A model generated the notes under the pieces. That model did not search any database, was not told where the DNA came from, and saw only the letters and a list, made by a program, of their open reading frames with translations. 64,000 bases of DNA from Pipra filicauda (lineage: Eukaryota; Chordata; Aves; Passeriformes; Pipridae), in the NCBI RefSeq assembly GCF_003945595.2, contig NW_024104362.1, positions 744,001 through 808,000 of the forward strand, in the 5' to 3' direction. A program made the translations under genes and the position numbers. This document shows, piece by piece, positions 1 to 13,458 of this stretch. Position 1 is the stretch's first letter, and each line of letters begins with the position of its first letter.

Positions 1-3000
1 CAATTATTTACTGTGTTTTCTACAGAAACAAGGTCTGTGTTAATGTTCTGTGTACATTTTTACTTGGCTGAAAATAGTCCATGGGTTTCAAACTAAGTTT
101 TACAGTTATTACATGTTTTGTGGAAATATTGACTGTAGAAAGTGGTTATTGGTATAATATTCAGTGGGTATCAGATGCTGGAAACATCACATCTTTCAAT
201 TCTGTGTTTTTTTTAAGAATCAGTACAGCCTTTTGGGGAGAGTTGTTGCTTCAGTTCTTTTAATTAAAGGCCCCAGAAAACAGACATAGGTTTCTTCTGA
301 ACTGTTCGAATTCCTCAGCTTGCAAAATGGCAAAGCCATATGCCATGGCACCTCACCTCATACACCTCCTATTGAAATTGAAAACTAGTCTCTGAAATAA
401 GCTGCTGCTTAAAGTGAGGATCAGGAAGGTAAAAAGATGCTCTAGCCACTTCCATGTCTTCTCTCTCAAACTTATTTTTTCTTATGGGTATCGAAGAGTT
501 TTCTCTTAAAATATCTTGAGAATTGATTAATATCAAAGTTGCACACAAGAAATCTTGTATGGTATAGGACAACTCTCTTACAACCATGTCTGATGTCTGC
601 ACTGCTGCAGAGTTCAACTTTCAACCTCTGTTTTGCTGAGTGGAGAAACCACATCAAGGTGCAAGTCAATCACATGCAGAGTGCAACTAGCAGGAAGCTA
701 ATCAGGTACATGTTTTGTGGTAAGGGCTGTTCAAGTAGCTTTACTGCAAGCTGTAAAAACCTGCCTGCAAAGCTGGGACAAAGCTGTTGACTTGAACAAA
801 CCATCTACACTGTGCTGGATGTGAACAAGAGCAGCTAAGGTACTAGCACGCATACCAATTTTTGTGGACTGTAAATTGGGAGATTGGAGAGCATTTGGGA
901 TAAGGGTGCAACAAACCTGAGCCTTAAGTTTCAGCCTAAAAAAAATTAAAAATAACCCAACCCAACATCTAGAGCATCCTTTTCTTTTGCAAAATCTTTT
1001 TGTTCCTTCATGTACCTCTCTTTGCTCTTGGAGTCTTTAATCAGTACTGAGTTCACATTATCGATAGCCTAGTTCACCATCTCACATCCTGAGATCTCAT
1101 CAGAACAACACAGGTGGTTTCTGTTACTGAATGCAGCTGTAGAGAAGGAACTGTTGAGACAATACATGGAAGTGGTAATTTTGCCTCCTGAAACCAGGTT
1201 ATGGCAGTACTTCAAGAAGAAACAACAGTTTAAACCACTTCTTTCTTAATTCCCTGTTCCTGTACATACAAACATTATTGTACAAAAAGAGAAACACAAT
1301 AGAACAGCAACCTGTTATGTTATCCTAGCATGAATTTTCAGGTGATGGAAAGGAGACCTTTGTATTTGGTCTGCTGACACTTTTACTTAAAAGTCTTAGG
1401 AACCCTTACTGGGAGCAGAACTCTTCTTGTGGCTGGCTAATCTAGGACCTGCTGCTATGATTTTTACCTGTTTTTGCCAAGATTCTAAACTGAAAATTTG
1501 TCTTGAGTGGAATCAACTTTCTCAAAACCTCACAACCAGTGTATGAGGGATTTGGGAACAGAAGCAGGTTTCTAAGCCCAACATAGTATCGTACTCTCAT
1601 TGAGCTGCTCCGTGATTTGGTGAGCAAGGGAAAAGTTTTCAAGCATCTCCCTTAGAAAAACTGGTGTTATCTAGCTAATGTTGTTTTAAGATAGCCTGCT
1701 TTGAGCTGCCTGCCTGTGCTCTCCACCAGATTAAGTCTTTTGTAAGGTTCGTCAGGATGCTGTGGTGCCTGCAGCTCTGCTGTGTTGGCTGGTGATTTGG
1801 CATCAGTCACTGGAGGAATTTGGTTTGGCTGTGAGTGAGCAAGTAGAGGGCTGGAGGCAGCTTGTGGAGAGTTGACAGGCACAGTGAACTGCATCAGAGA
1901 AGATGGCAAAGACACCCCAAGTGTGGTCAAGCCTCAGCTGTCTGTTTGCTCGGCTGATGAGCTGGGTTCACAAGACTCTCTAAAAGGACTCACTGCTTGA
2001 GCCAAACCCTGAGCCTTTGGTTCCACATAGTTATTTCTTGATTTGCTAGGATGATAAAAGCCTGACATATGGGCTTTTATTAGCAAAAAAATTACAGTTT
2101 ATCTGATTTAATACCTGAGTTATCTCTTCTGCTGAGGTAAAAAAGGCAGTTGCCTAGGGCAACCAATATGTTTGGTGTGAATTCAGGTTGTGATTGGTAA
2201 ACCTCTGTGGGCTTGTCTGATATGACATAAAAAATGGTGTTGCCTTTTTTCAGTGCAGTGCTGGTTGCAAATACATATTCATTTTGCTGATTTTATCCTG
2301 CTTTACCAACGTTTGTTGAGAACATCTGTGATCTCCCAATAAATGAGATGCTGAGTGGGAGCCAGCATTTCTTTTTTTAAAAATAGTGCTGATATTGGTT
2401 TCTGCTGCATTAGAGTCTGTCCTGAGTATGCACATAGAGATGGATAATGAAAAAGTTTGCTGTGATCTGTCTTCCCTTGGCTTAACTACTACATGGCCAG
2501 AGGTGAAGAGGGTGAAGGGGGTGAGAAGAAGCACTGTGTAAAACCAAGCACACGTCCTTCCCAGGAAGCAGAATATGAACTCCCTGTTTGGAGGGATGGG
2601 GAAAGCAGTTAACTCAGTTCATGTCTTGTGTATGTGAAACTGCACCCAGGAAAAGCACTTGCTTTTCCAGGCTTACTTTAAGTCAGTCTTCCAGTTTCTT
2701 GCAGAAATAAGTTCAAACTTGGGTACGAGGGACTCTTTGGAGGTCAGGAGTTCATTCTGTCAGTCCTTTGCCTAGAGGTGATTCTTTTTGAAGTGATGAA
2801 CTGTCGCTATAAAGTGGGATTATTTGAACCTGATGTTTACATTTAATGTTGTACTTGTAATTATTTTTAGTGATACTTGGGAGAAAGGAAACTTGTAAAT
2901 GGATAAGAAACTGTATACGAAGAAACAAAAAAGATTTTTGTTGGGTTCTTGTAGGAAAAAGGCCTACATTTAAAGTATAAGTATCCCGTGTCCCCTTCTT

Positions 3001-5689
3001 TGCTGCTTTTGAGACTGCTGAAGGTTTACCCCACAGTCCTCAGCAGTTTAATCTGCAGAATCATCCTTCAATGCCGAGTTGTGGAACTGGTTTCCCTGGT
3101 CTTGAAAGCAGAAACCCCTGTGTTTGGTATTTGGGAAACTGCCATAGGCTGAGCATCAGCACCCTGTCATTCAGCCTTAGGACACCAACATATTACAGCA
3201 GAGGATGTGGGTGCTAAGCCACTGGGGAGCAAAACCTCAGTTTTGTCCTCTAACTCTTCTCCCAACTTGGCTTCACCAACAAACCTGCTGGGAACAGGAA
3301 CAGCCAGGGGTCACCTACTCTCTGAAAGAGTGTATTTGCTCAACTGCCTGTCTGGAGGTCTTAGCACAGATGAAAGAAACTACATGTACTGTAAAACAGC
3401 CTAGCTAGCTTTGTATGAGGTGAGAAGGGAGGAGAGGTGGGGTGGTTGGATTCAAAATAAGGACATACTTTTCTGTCTCTTGACCTAGGCTGCAGAACCT
3501 TTGTGTAGGTGAACAAGGCTGGTTTTAGTTTGAAAGAAATGTGTATTTTTACAGTTCTGTCTCATCTGAGAGATGTGAAGAAAGGAGTTACTTTCTAATT
3601 AATAATATGTATTTGAAAAGTAACAGAGAAATACATGTTGTTAAATGCAAAGCTCAAATTTAGAGATGTACTTCTAAATCAAAACCTGCAATTAAACAAT
3701 GGAAGGGCTATACTTATTAAGTGTGGGGGTGCTGATAAATGGCACCAGTCTATAGAACTTACTTTCTACTTCAAGAGACCTGTAGAGTGTGGAGGCGAAG
3801 GGAGGGGAGAATCTAATGTTCTCTCCTTACATTTAATGTATTATCATATCCATTCATATGTCGTTTTCCTCTCCCGAGTCTAGCCTTCTTTGTACTGTTT
3901 GTCCTCCTTACTGTGCTAGGATTATGTCAGAAAGCTCTATTTAGAGGCTGGCAAAATGGGCTTCCATATGTTCTGCTGCATTTTATCTGACTGGGAAGAT
4001 TTTATTACTGTGCATGTTACCACTGAACCATTGCTTCCCAGTGGAAATGTCTGTAGATGTGTGTGTCATCAGTAAAGCTCATCTGTGGTACACGAGCAGG
4101 GCTGGTGGGGACTGACCCCAAGCAGTGACATGAGCTCCTGCAGGAGCCTCACACCATGATGGATAGTCTTGGAGTAGCTGTGCTTGCAGGCTATGTCCTC
4201 TGGTGTTCATCATTTCCTCTCAGCAGTAAATGTAAACAAAGCTGCACTCTGATTTTATATGTGAGAGGTAGTTGAAATATATTCTGAAAGCAGGAATAAA
4301 TTGGCCTATTCTAGTGAGCAGCAGTTCTGCCTGTGGCACTGCGTCCTGTACTCATCAAGGCACAGGGAATATATTGTAGACTATAGGCCTGCATTGTTGG
4401 GAGATAGATGCACACAAGCACAATAGGAGAAGGAAAACATTTTACTTCTGTTTTTGTTTACGTAGATTTCTGTGCATCTGTTCATTTATATAATTGCCCA
4501 TGCCAGTTTGTGGATTTTTATTATTTTTATTTAGCTCTCAAAAGCTTGTAAACTTCATTATTCTTGTAATCTGCCAAGGCTGGAAAGAAAAGCTGTTTGT
4601 TCCATTAGGCTATTTCAGGCTTCTGTGCAGTTTTTTATTTGCTTTTAAAGATACAACAAGCTATGAGTATCAGACTGCCTGAAAGGTGAGGAATAAGCAT
4701 GACACAGATATCTCGAGCTCTGTAGGTACCTCTGAGCTGTTGCTTGTTTCCATTAACTTCTGACCGAACTGATAGTACTAAAAGCATGCCCACCCCTTCA
4801 CTTAACAAGATGGATAGTCTCTTTCCTCATATGGTGACAAAAATACTCCTTTCTGTGATTAAATAGGCATCATCAAATACATTGAAAGCAAAGGTGGTCT
4901 CCTTCTTTTTGAAAGAGTAATTCTTCAGGTAGATAAGCTTAGTAGAGCTGCAAAGTTTTGGAGACCCCAATATGGATTGAGTTGAGGAGCATTCACCTTG
5001 TGGCATATACCTAAATGTTATGCAAAATGGCCCCACAAACTGAATGTTAATTTGACTGTGTTACCCACTGAGTCTCATAAATGCCTGCAGAGAGATGGTG
5101 AAGCAGGGAATATTCTTAGAGCAAATAAGCTGAGTGTCATCCCCTTCTCTCACTGCTTTTTTGGGCTGTTAATAAAGTGATGCTACCTTTTTTACAGAAG
5201 ATAACCCTCTCTGTGTTTTGAAGACAGTTCGTAAAGGACAAAGCCTGAGATGATTGAAACAGTTTGGGGAGTATTGTTCCCATGTCCAAAAAGTGGATTT
5301 CTTTGTTAGTATGTAGTAAAAATCATCAGTCTTACCTTAATCAAGATATTTTTGAAAGTCTGTGGTCTATTGAAAATTAATTGCAACGGTGTTTTTGTTT
5401 AATTCTTTTTTTTGTGGTATTTGAAGCCCAGTTGAAGGCCACTGTGAGGTCATAGGAGATAAAGATGCTGGAAGCACAGAAGTCTAATTGATACAAATAT
5501 CATTGTAGTGCTCTTTGCACTAATTATTGAGGCTATTCAAAATGTTAATTGGACACAAGGTTTCATTGCTAGGGAAAATGTCTACTAAATGTTTGGGTCA
5601 TGTTCAAAATATATCAGATCTGAAAAAAAATATTAGTTGGTACACTTCACAGTATATTGTACCAAAGATCTGTTATCTGATGAAGGAAA

Positions 5690-6225
5690 TGAGGAGAAAA
5701 AAATAAAATCACAGCGACACCAGCTAGAAAATCAGAAGACTAGAAGTGAGAAAACTTATAGGAAGAGATAAAGAGAGTTTAATAGGTAGAGCAAAAGCTG
5801 CACATGCAAGCAAAGCAAAACAAGGAATTGCTTCCCACGAGCTGGCAGGTGTTCAGCCATCCCCAGGAAAGCCAGGCTCCATCACGTGTAATGGTGACCT
5901 GGGGAGACAAACACCATTACTCCAAATATCCCCCACCTTATTTTCCCTATTTTGTATACTGAGCATGATGACATATGGTCTGGAATAACCCTTTGGTCAG
6001 TTTGGGGTCATCTGTCCCAGTTGTGCCTCTTCCCAGTTTCTCACCCCCAGTCTCCTCACCAGTGTGGCAGTATGAAAAGCAGAAAAGGCCCTGGCTCTGT
6101 GTAAGCACTGCTCAGCAATAACAAAAACATCTCCATATTATAATTGTTCACGCAAATCCAAAATATAGCCCCATATTAGGGGCTATGTGAAGAAAACAAT
6201 CTCTATCCCAACCAAAACCAGCACA
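5690..6225. mobile_element. Avian ERV LTR fragment, probably ERVL-type solo LTR
   Basis: The stretch ends with a block I recognise from common avian ERV LTRs. It has a TGGTCTGGAATAACCCTTTG-like segment near 5978, a GCTCTGTGTAAGCACTGCTC segment near 6095, and an ending in CCAAAACCAGCACA at 6225. Upstream is the AGCAAAGCAAAACAAGGAATT style block near 5810. No gag, pol or env frame is next to it, so it is a solo or truncated LTR. The left boundary is uncertain because I do not see a clean TG start or a target-site duplication. Orientation is not assigned. The family label comes from memory and needs a repeat-library check. Confidence 0.7.
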
Positions 6226-9200
6226 ATTAGGCATTTAGATTTTTTTTCCTTTCCTTGTAATTAAGTTTGTGCTGGTAGGCAGGAGATAAATCGGGGTGCA
6301 GGAAGTACTGTTGTCACAAAGGTAAGTATGGTGAAGCTTTTGTATGTGCATATAAATGGGAAAGATGGGATGCTCATTGCTTAATCCTCTGATCTCCCAT
6401 TGATGTATTTATGACAGAAATTCATTTTATATTGAATGACTAGTTATAGTCTAGAAAGCACAGTAATTTCAGAAGACTGTGCAAAGTTTCATGCATGTCG
6501 AAGTAAGAGTATTAAACAATTTTAGTAATTTTTTTGCTATAATTGAAAAACCATGACTTTTTAAGACGAAATACTGCTTGCAAAACCAATTAGAAAAAGA
6601 AAAGGCAATTTTTTTCAGCATCTAACCTCCTGAAAAAGTCTCTTTTCCTCATAAAAGGGAAGAAGTGCCAGCCAAAATAACTTTCACAGGAAGGGAAGGA
6701 ATCACAGATGTGAGAGACATATTTATCTAAGCTCGAGTGATAGTCCGAGATTGGAGCAACTATTGAGATTGGTGCAGCCATCATGTACACTAGAAGACCA
6801 TCAGGTAGGAAGTGGGCCATTCTTTTGGTGTTTACTTGAAGGTGTCTGGTCCCTGTACTAAGCAGGAGAGTAACCTTCCTTTGTAAAATGTTCTAATGTT
6901 AGTAAAGTATGTAAATAGCTCTATCTGTTCCCTGCTGTCTACTCCAACACACTACCTTGGAGTTCTGACACATCAGGGACAGTACAGCTGTGCTAAGGCA
7001 GTTCTGAAGATGCTTCAGAAATTGATTTTTGTTTTGTTCCAGTTTATGTACAGAAGCAGATTATAAGGACTATGGGCTGTCAGATTGGAGATTGGCATCC
7101 TTCCTTTCCCCCTGACACCACCATCCCGCAGTGGGTAGGGGAGAAGAAAAACATAGTTGCTGCCATTGTCTGCTGCACGCTGGTTTCTCTGCAAATCCAA
7201 ATGGCAACTTGCTCACCCCTGAGCACAATAATGCTGCTCTGGAGGAGGTCAGTTAGTGTGCCCTTCTTTCCCCTGTTTGATACTGTGAGGCCACAAAATT
7301 TTTAATTTATGTGTTGAAGGAGGGAGGTGTGTAACAGGAGATAACGTGGCAGGAGACACCTTTGCCCCTGCTGCAACCACTAGTCCATTCATCAGCTGTA
7401 GAAGGACCTATTTCTTCAGTTTAGAAATGCATTACTCAAAATCCTTTCTTTGTAAGACTGAATTTTGTGCTTAGTGATATAGTCAATATTTCAGAGGAAA
7501 TAGGATTTTTTTGCTTGCTTTTTCTGTTTTTTTCTTTTTTTTTATCCCAGTAGGGGAGGACTCCTCTGTGTTTCAAATCTTTCTTTTCTAATTGCTGTGC
7601 TGATTACTCCTGTATTCTGTAGGGCATTTTATTTCAACACTCTGAGAACTGCAGCGATTGTATTTCTTAATCTTTGCATGATAAATATGTCCTAACCAGA
7701 TAAGTTTATCCCTGTTTAAAATATACATGTGGGCTGTGTACATATATATATATGTCTCCTAAGAATACAGAGATAAAGACGATATGGTGATTTAACTGGT
7801 TCAGAAAACACCATCCAATTTTGTACTGTAGGTGGTATGATCATATTTTGTGGCTATTTGAGTCTATGGAGTAAAGGATCTCCTTTTTCTCAATTGAAGT
7901 ATTACCCCTACCCCTGAAACACACATTCTGATGGGAAAAGGTGGGTATTCTAAGCTGATTATATTGATGTTGTGATCTTGTCAGTTACGAGTGAGAAATC
8001 CAACTTAAAGATGGAAAGTTCCAGATGTTTCATTAGTTATTTAAAAAATAGGTTTATTTGTGTGTGTTTGTATATTTGTGTATAAGAAAAAGTCCAATTT
8101 ATTGGTTGTACATAGATGCAGTATATAGATACTATTTTTTAATTAAGCTGTTGTTTCTCATGCTTAAAATATTTTCTTTCTTTTTGTTCTATTACTTTGT
8201 AGGTACTTCCACATCCTTTTTACTCCATATGTAAAAGCTATTCAGTGTTATTCTACTGGATTGTACAATGCATTAAGAAATTTGAAGGCAAGACATAACG
8301 TATTTTAAGCTGCTGTACTGTCTTATATTAGGAGACAGTCTTGTAGAGCCGGAGCATAATGTTGAGAATTAGTTGAAGACTAATGTATATATTGGTTTGC
8401 TATGAAGTCTCTGTTTATTGCTGGTTATAAAACCACACGACTGGGAGTTTTTATTTTTCTTTCTTTTAGTGGCAGTATCTTTGGATACTGTTGACTTAAA
8501 GTAGGAAATACCTACTTCAACTTCCTTTCAAGGAGGGTGGTGCAGGCCTAGAGAGTTCCTAGCAATGAGAAAAGAGAAATAAGTCTTTTGGTGGTGGGAC
8601 AAGAACCAGCTAGAAAGGCTGAACAATTGAGTCAGAAGGCTTGATGCCATCCTGAGGATTGGGGGAAGAGATGTAGCCTCACCCCAGCATATCCCTTTAA
8701 CCAAGAGGCCTGGCAGGAGGAACCTCAGACAGAGTAATTTTAAAGAAAAAAAAAAGAAGAAAAAAATTAAAAATACTCATAACATTGCAGTTGTATTTAG
8801 TGATGAAGAGAACTCAGGAGGAATGTGCTTGAACCCTGAAGAATTTGCCAGGGGACTGGAGAATGTGATGTGAGGCAGGGTCAAGCTTTATCAGGTTTGA
8901 GTTGGAGAATCCTTTAGGCTGCATGGCTCATTCCATAGATACATTAGTGCTGCAAGTTCCTGAGGAGGGAACTTGGGTGCAGCACCGGCAGCATGTTCAT
9001 GCTGAGCTGAGCAGAAGCCAGGAGAACACCTGCCAGTGCTGAATGGACAACAACCAGGGCTTAGAGCTGCCCAGGATCAAAAGGTGCTTCAAACATCTCT
9101 ACCAGTGTCTTTGTGATCCAAAATGATGGTGCTCAGGCAGGAATGGCTCTCATCCTGGGGTGCTGATGCTGTGCTGTTTTCTTAACAAAGAGGTGGGATT

Positions 9201-11670
9201 TGCCAATTCACCATCCTTTTTAAGTTCCTATAACTCATTGTTACCAAGATCCCAGTTTGATAGTTCAATAACTGTGTGGGCTTTTCTGCACTACAAAACA
9301 GTATTTGGTATTACTAAATATTCTTGCTGCAGAAAAATAGTTAACTTCATTTTTTCCTTGAGTGCAGTAGAAGCCTTTCCAATGAATAATGTAACACATT
9401 TGAAGGTTTGGAGAAAGATCTTTTGAAGATGAATGATTTTTAATTATGGTGTTCGTTGTGCATAACAGTAGCTATCTGTACTCATCTCTTATTGCAGAGT
9501 TGTATTGCAGGTCTATCATATGGTGAAATAAGAGTTGATTTTGTTTTCCTTTTCAAAAGGAAGTGTGTAGGAAAAATGAATTTTGTTTTGGATCTGTGAG
9601 GGTCCTGAGATATTGTCAAGTAGAAAGGCATAGTGAAACATCCCATCTGACAGTGTCCAGCTTTGGAGACCTTACAGGACTGTGTGGGAATTCCTGAGCC
9701 TGCAGCCTGGGATAAACTGCTCTTAATTGCAGGTCCTGTTCTGGTTGCCAGGACGGCATTTGTACTAGGAAATATTACTGAAGCAAATGTTGGCTTCGGT
9801 GCTTATCGTGCATTTATGCATTTTGTTCTAGTGTGTCCCCAGCACAACTGTGGCCTGTGTAATCTGGCAGTTTTTCAGATGGTACCCAGGAGCAGCCTGG
9901 GCAGCGCTGGGCAGTTGGGATGCACACACTCAGTTCTGGGAGAGGATGAAGAGAGTAGCCCATTCCCTTGCCTCCTGAACTGGAGATGGGACGGTTATAT
10001 ATAACAATACAGATGTAACCCAGGAGCAGGCTTGCACAGTGAAGCAGGTTGCAGAGTTTGCTGCTGCCTGTCTGGGTCAGCTGTGGTGTTTCCCCCTTAC
10101 CAGGCTTGAGGTCTCCAGCCTTCTGCTGGTCTGACTGAGCTTGTGAAACCAGGAAATAGATCTGACAAAGGAGGGAGGATGTGGGGGGGTGTGGAGGGGT
10201 GGTATTTGGTGGGTGAATGAGAAAAAAGTGGGAGTGGTAGGCCTGATGCAGGGCGGAGGGAAAATCCTTGAGGCAGAGGAGGGGATGAAATGTGTCAACA
10301 AGCTGCCCATAGAGTCTTTTGCAGCATGGCTAGATGGAGAGGGAGCTTTGACACACCTTCCAGCCTATAGTTAGGGGAAGTTTACATTAAATTTCTTCTG
10401 TCAGACTGTTCTGTCAGAGTCCTAAACAGATTTTTATTCTTTCAAGTCCAGATTTAACTTTCTAAACTTGCTAGGCAGGACACTTTTGGTTGCAGTTCCA
10501 CATTCTGTTCCATCCCCAGTCTGAGTTCTGCAGTTTCTCAGTCAGGACACAGGCACTTTCTCATCTGAGTTAGAGGGATTTTTTTTTCCTGCTACCTTGA
10601 AACCAGATTTATCATGTGCTGCCTTTACTGCCCCCATCACATCTAGATGAACTATGGTCTCTTTGGGACACCTTATGAATGCGGGACAGCCTGTGGCACT
10701 GCTTTGAAGATCATGGCACCAGTTCTCTGTGACTTTTCCCAGTCTAACAGCCATCACTTAATGCTGCTGGAGTTTTGTCCTTGACAAATGATTTGCAAAT
10801 CCTTTGCTGCCACTTGTTGATAATTTTGAATTGAGAGCAGATTAATGTTTCTTTAGTGGTGATGTTGACCTCTTCATAAGAGCTATCCAGCTTTTTGTGC
10901 CTGCCTAAATATCCTGTGCTCAAAGACTCCAAAGGTACATATCTGGGTAGTGTGCAAATGTCTAAATATAGCAATAATAATATTTAGCTTTCTTCTTTTC
11001 AATCAGCAGAAGAAATTACTGCATACATTTCCATTTGTGTGGAGTACACCCTGAGAGAAGTCTATGTTGACATCTGTTTCCATATTAATTTCTGACATCT
11101 CCTTGGTCTTTTCAGAAAAGGAGAAACTCTTTATGTAAAAAATCTCAGAACTTGTCTTTGATCTCTGATTGTGGTTTGGGGTTTTTCCCTGTTATGCTAG
11201 AGAATTACACAGTTCTCAGCCACTTTCCAAACTGCCAACTTTCTGTTCCACCGAAGTTGCTTCTGGCTCCAATCCCAGTATTTGGGGGGAACAATAGATC
11301 CTATTTTAGTCTATACAGATTTAATTGCTGTGAATAAGATTGCCAATTATCTCCTTTTGTGTCTGAGAATCCCACCAGCTGTTTTAGATGCATTTAAATA
11401 GTTGCACCACGCTGAACTCACATGTCATATCAGGAGCTATAATGCAAATTTTCAGGCATCTGGTAATATGTCCTTGGCCTTTATTTGTAAAATATTTTTT
11501 CTGCACTTAATCCTGTTTCTTCTTCTTCCCTTTAAACCGTGGATCTCTGCACTGGGTGACGTTATTAGTCATACCAAAGGACTTATATATCAAAGGTGCA
11601 TTTTGAGCAAAATGCATTTCAAATAGCAAAACCCCCACAACTATTGAAAGAGAAGTTGATGGGCTTTTTT

Positions 11671-11698
11671 GTTGTTGTTTGTTTGTTTGTTTGTTTTG
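11671..11698. repeat. (GTTT)n / (GTT)n microsatellite
   Basis: A short GTT run followed by about five GTTT units in intron 1. Simple repeat with no other function visible. Confidence 0.9.
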
Positions 11699-12230
11699 CT
11701 CCCTCCACCCACATAAGCTCCGATACCTATGAGAGAATCATCTCACTACATGCTGACAACCTGCTGTGTCAGTGTCTGGGCTCAGCTTTATTGTCCACAA
11801 AGAGGAAGAGACATTTCATCCTATGTAAACAACTAAAATAGGTCAGATGAATCATGCCCCCAGATGTCTTCTTTCTCTTGGAGCTAATCACCCAGACTCT
11901 GTAAGCAGACTTAGCTGTCTGTACCACAGACATATGACTGAATCTCACCTCTGCGGACCATACTTGTGGCAGCAGTCACATGTAGGTGACTAGACACATG
12001 TAGATACCTAAGAAGATTAAAAGTGCTTGGCTTCTTGATGCAGAGCTACTGCAAGTGCCAAGATGAAAGTACTCTGGGCCTGTCTTCTTGAAACCAAAGG
12101 CAGAACAGAGTGGATTTTTCCAAGAGACATATCAGTATTTGATGTCCACAGTTACATAACACTAAACTATGGTTCACCAATTGCTTTCTCATTGCTAGCT
12201 TCCTAGACTTATAAGATAAAATTTAATAAC

Positions 12231-12246
12231 TTTTTTTTTTTTTTTT
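12231..12246. repeat. Poly(T) run of 16
   Basis: Sixteen T followed by CAG. It mimics a splice acceptor, but no open frame or donor follows. It may be the reverse-strand poly(A) of an old retrotransposed fragment, but no body is recognisable. Confidence 0.85.
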
Positions 12247-12579
12247 CAGAAATGCTAGTTTAAGCAGGACTTCTCCCTATAGAAATCTGGTATTTCATGT
12301 TGTATCTTGCTGTGAAATACGTTGATTTGGTTTTTTAAAAAAATCATTTCACTGCACAGGTGTCCCTGTGGGGTAACACACTGGCACGTGAAGGTGGAGG
12401 TTGTTTACACTGGGAAAGCCAAGAGAGGGGATACTTGACGTTTGCCTTTCATCCTTTGCTTGAGAAGTTGCCTCTCTTGCTAATTGAACAAATTGTTCAA
12501 CTGCTGAATTATGTGGGGTTTTCTTTTCAGTCTGCGTATAGCATTGTTTATTATTTATTTAGAATCTTGTCAAGGGGTT

Positions 12580-12606
12580 AATAAATTCAATAATATTGAA
12601 TTTATT
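12580..12606. repeat. 27-bp perfect AT palindrome
   Basis: Two 13-base arms (AATAAATTCAATA and its exact reverse complement) separated by one base. A further 40 bases of AATAAT/TTCAATAAA-like sequence follows, making a roughly 75-bp AT-only block that could extrude a cruciform. Confidence 0.9.
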
Positions 12607-13339
12607 TAATAAATAATAATATTTAATTCAATAAAATAAATAAATTCAAACTTCCACTTTCACTCTGCCTTCATGCATATTTCTCATTTGTGCAACTCTA
12701 AGTATAATTTCTGAAAGCGAGTTGCTTCTTGGTGTAGCAGGATGTGGGGACACCCTAATACCTTATTATTACCTCATACATATTTTTACAGTTCTTGACA
12801 CAGTTTTAATTTCCCAGTGGTCTGAGAGGAATGGAGAGGGTTGCATGCAAGTTACAGTAGTCGATTGTTTCTGATGTTAACTTTGTTCTTGTTGAGACCT
12901 CTCTGGGATTGCGAGTGCCTTTGGTCACACTGTGCAGGATCCACCACATCAGGGCTGCTTACGTTTGTTTATACCAGACTACCCCATCTCTAGGCCTCTT
13001 TGGGCACAATTGATTCTTCTTAGTTGTAGCACTTTCTAAAATATTTGATGTTGCCCCTACTTACTGTGTTTGTGCTAAGTATTTGCCAGTCTGTAGGTTT
13101 CTAGTATGCCTTTTGTTTGCAAGTGGAAACTTGGATTGAGATTTCTTAGGTGATTTTACTGGTGACTGGAAAGGATAAGATTCATAGTGGAGGCAGATGC
13201 ACAGCACAAGTAGTGTTTGAGAAACATGACCTTTCAGTCTTCACCACGTGTCACTGAGCTGCTCCTGCTCAGTGCCAGATCCTGTGCACACACACTGGGT
13301 CAGACAGGTCTCTGTTGGATTGTGCTTTGCCCCCTCTGC

Positions 13340-13458
13340 ATTACCACATGGACATGGTCCTGGACAATCTGCTCTAGGTGAACCCTGCTTGAGCAGGGGA
13401 TCTAGACCACATGACCTCCAAAGGTCACTTCCATCCTCATCTGTTCTGTGATTCTCTG
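13340..13458 (+). mobile_element. CR1 LINE 3' tail fragment
   Basis: Matches the end of avian CR1 elements in layout: CTGCTCTAGGTGAACCCTGC, then TTGAGCAGGG, then the TAGACC...ATGACCTCCAAAGGTC block, and a TTCTGTGATTCTCT tail. Only the last 120 bases or so are recognisable, which is the usual 5' truncation of CR1. Non-functional relic. Confidence 0.85.

Noticed and set aside
9663..10004. 113-codon + frame
   Set aside because: Intronic, no recognisable similarity; length expected by chance in this much sequence.
12231..12249. Poly(T) plus CAG as a splice acceptor
   Set aside because: The following sequence has stops at once in the useful frames and no paired donor; treated as a homopolymer run.
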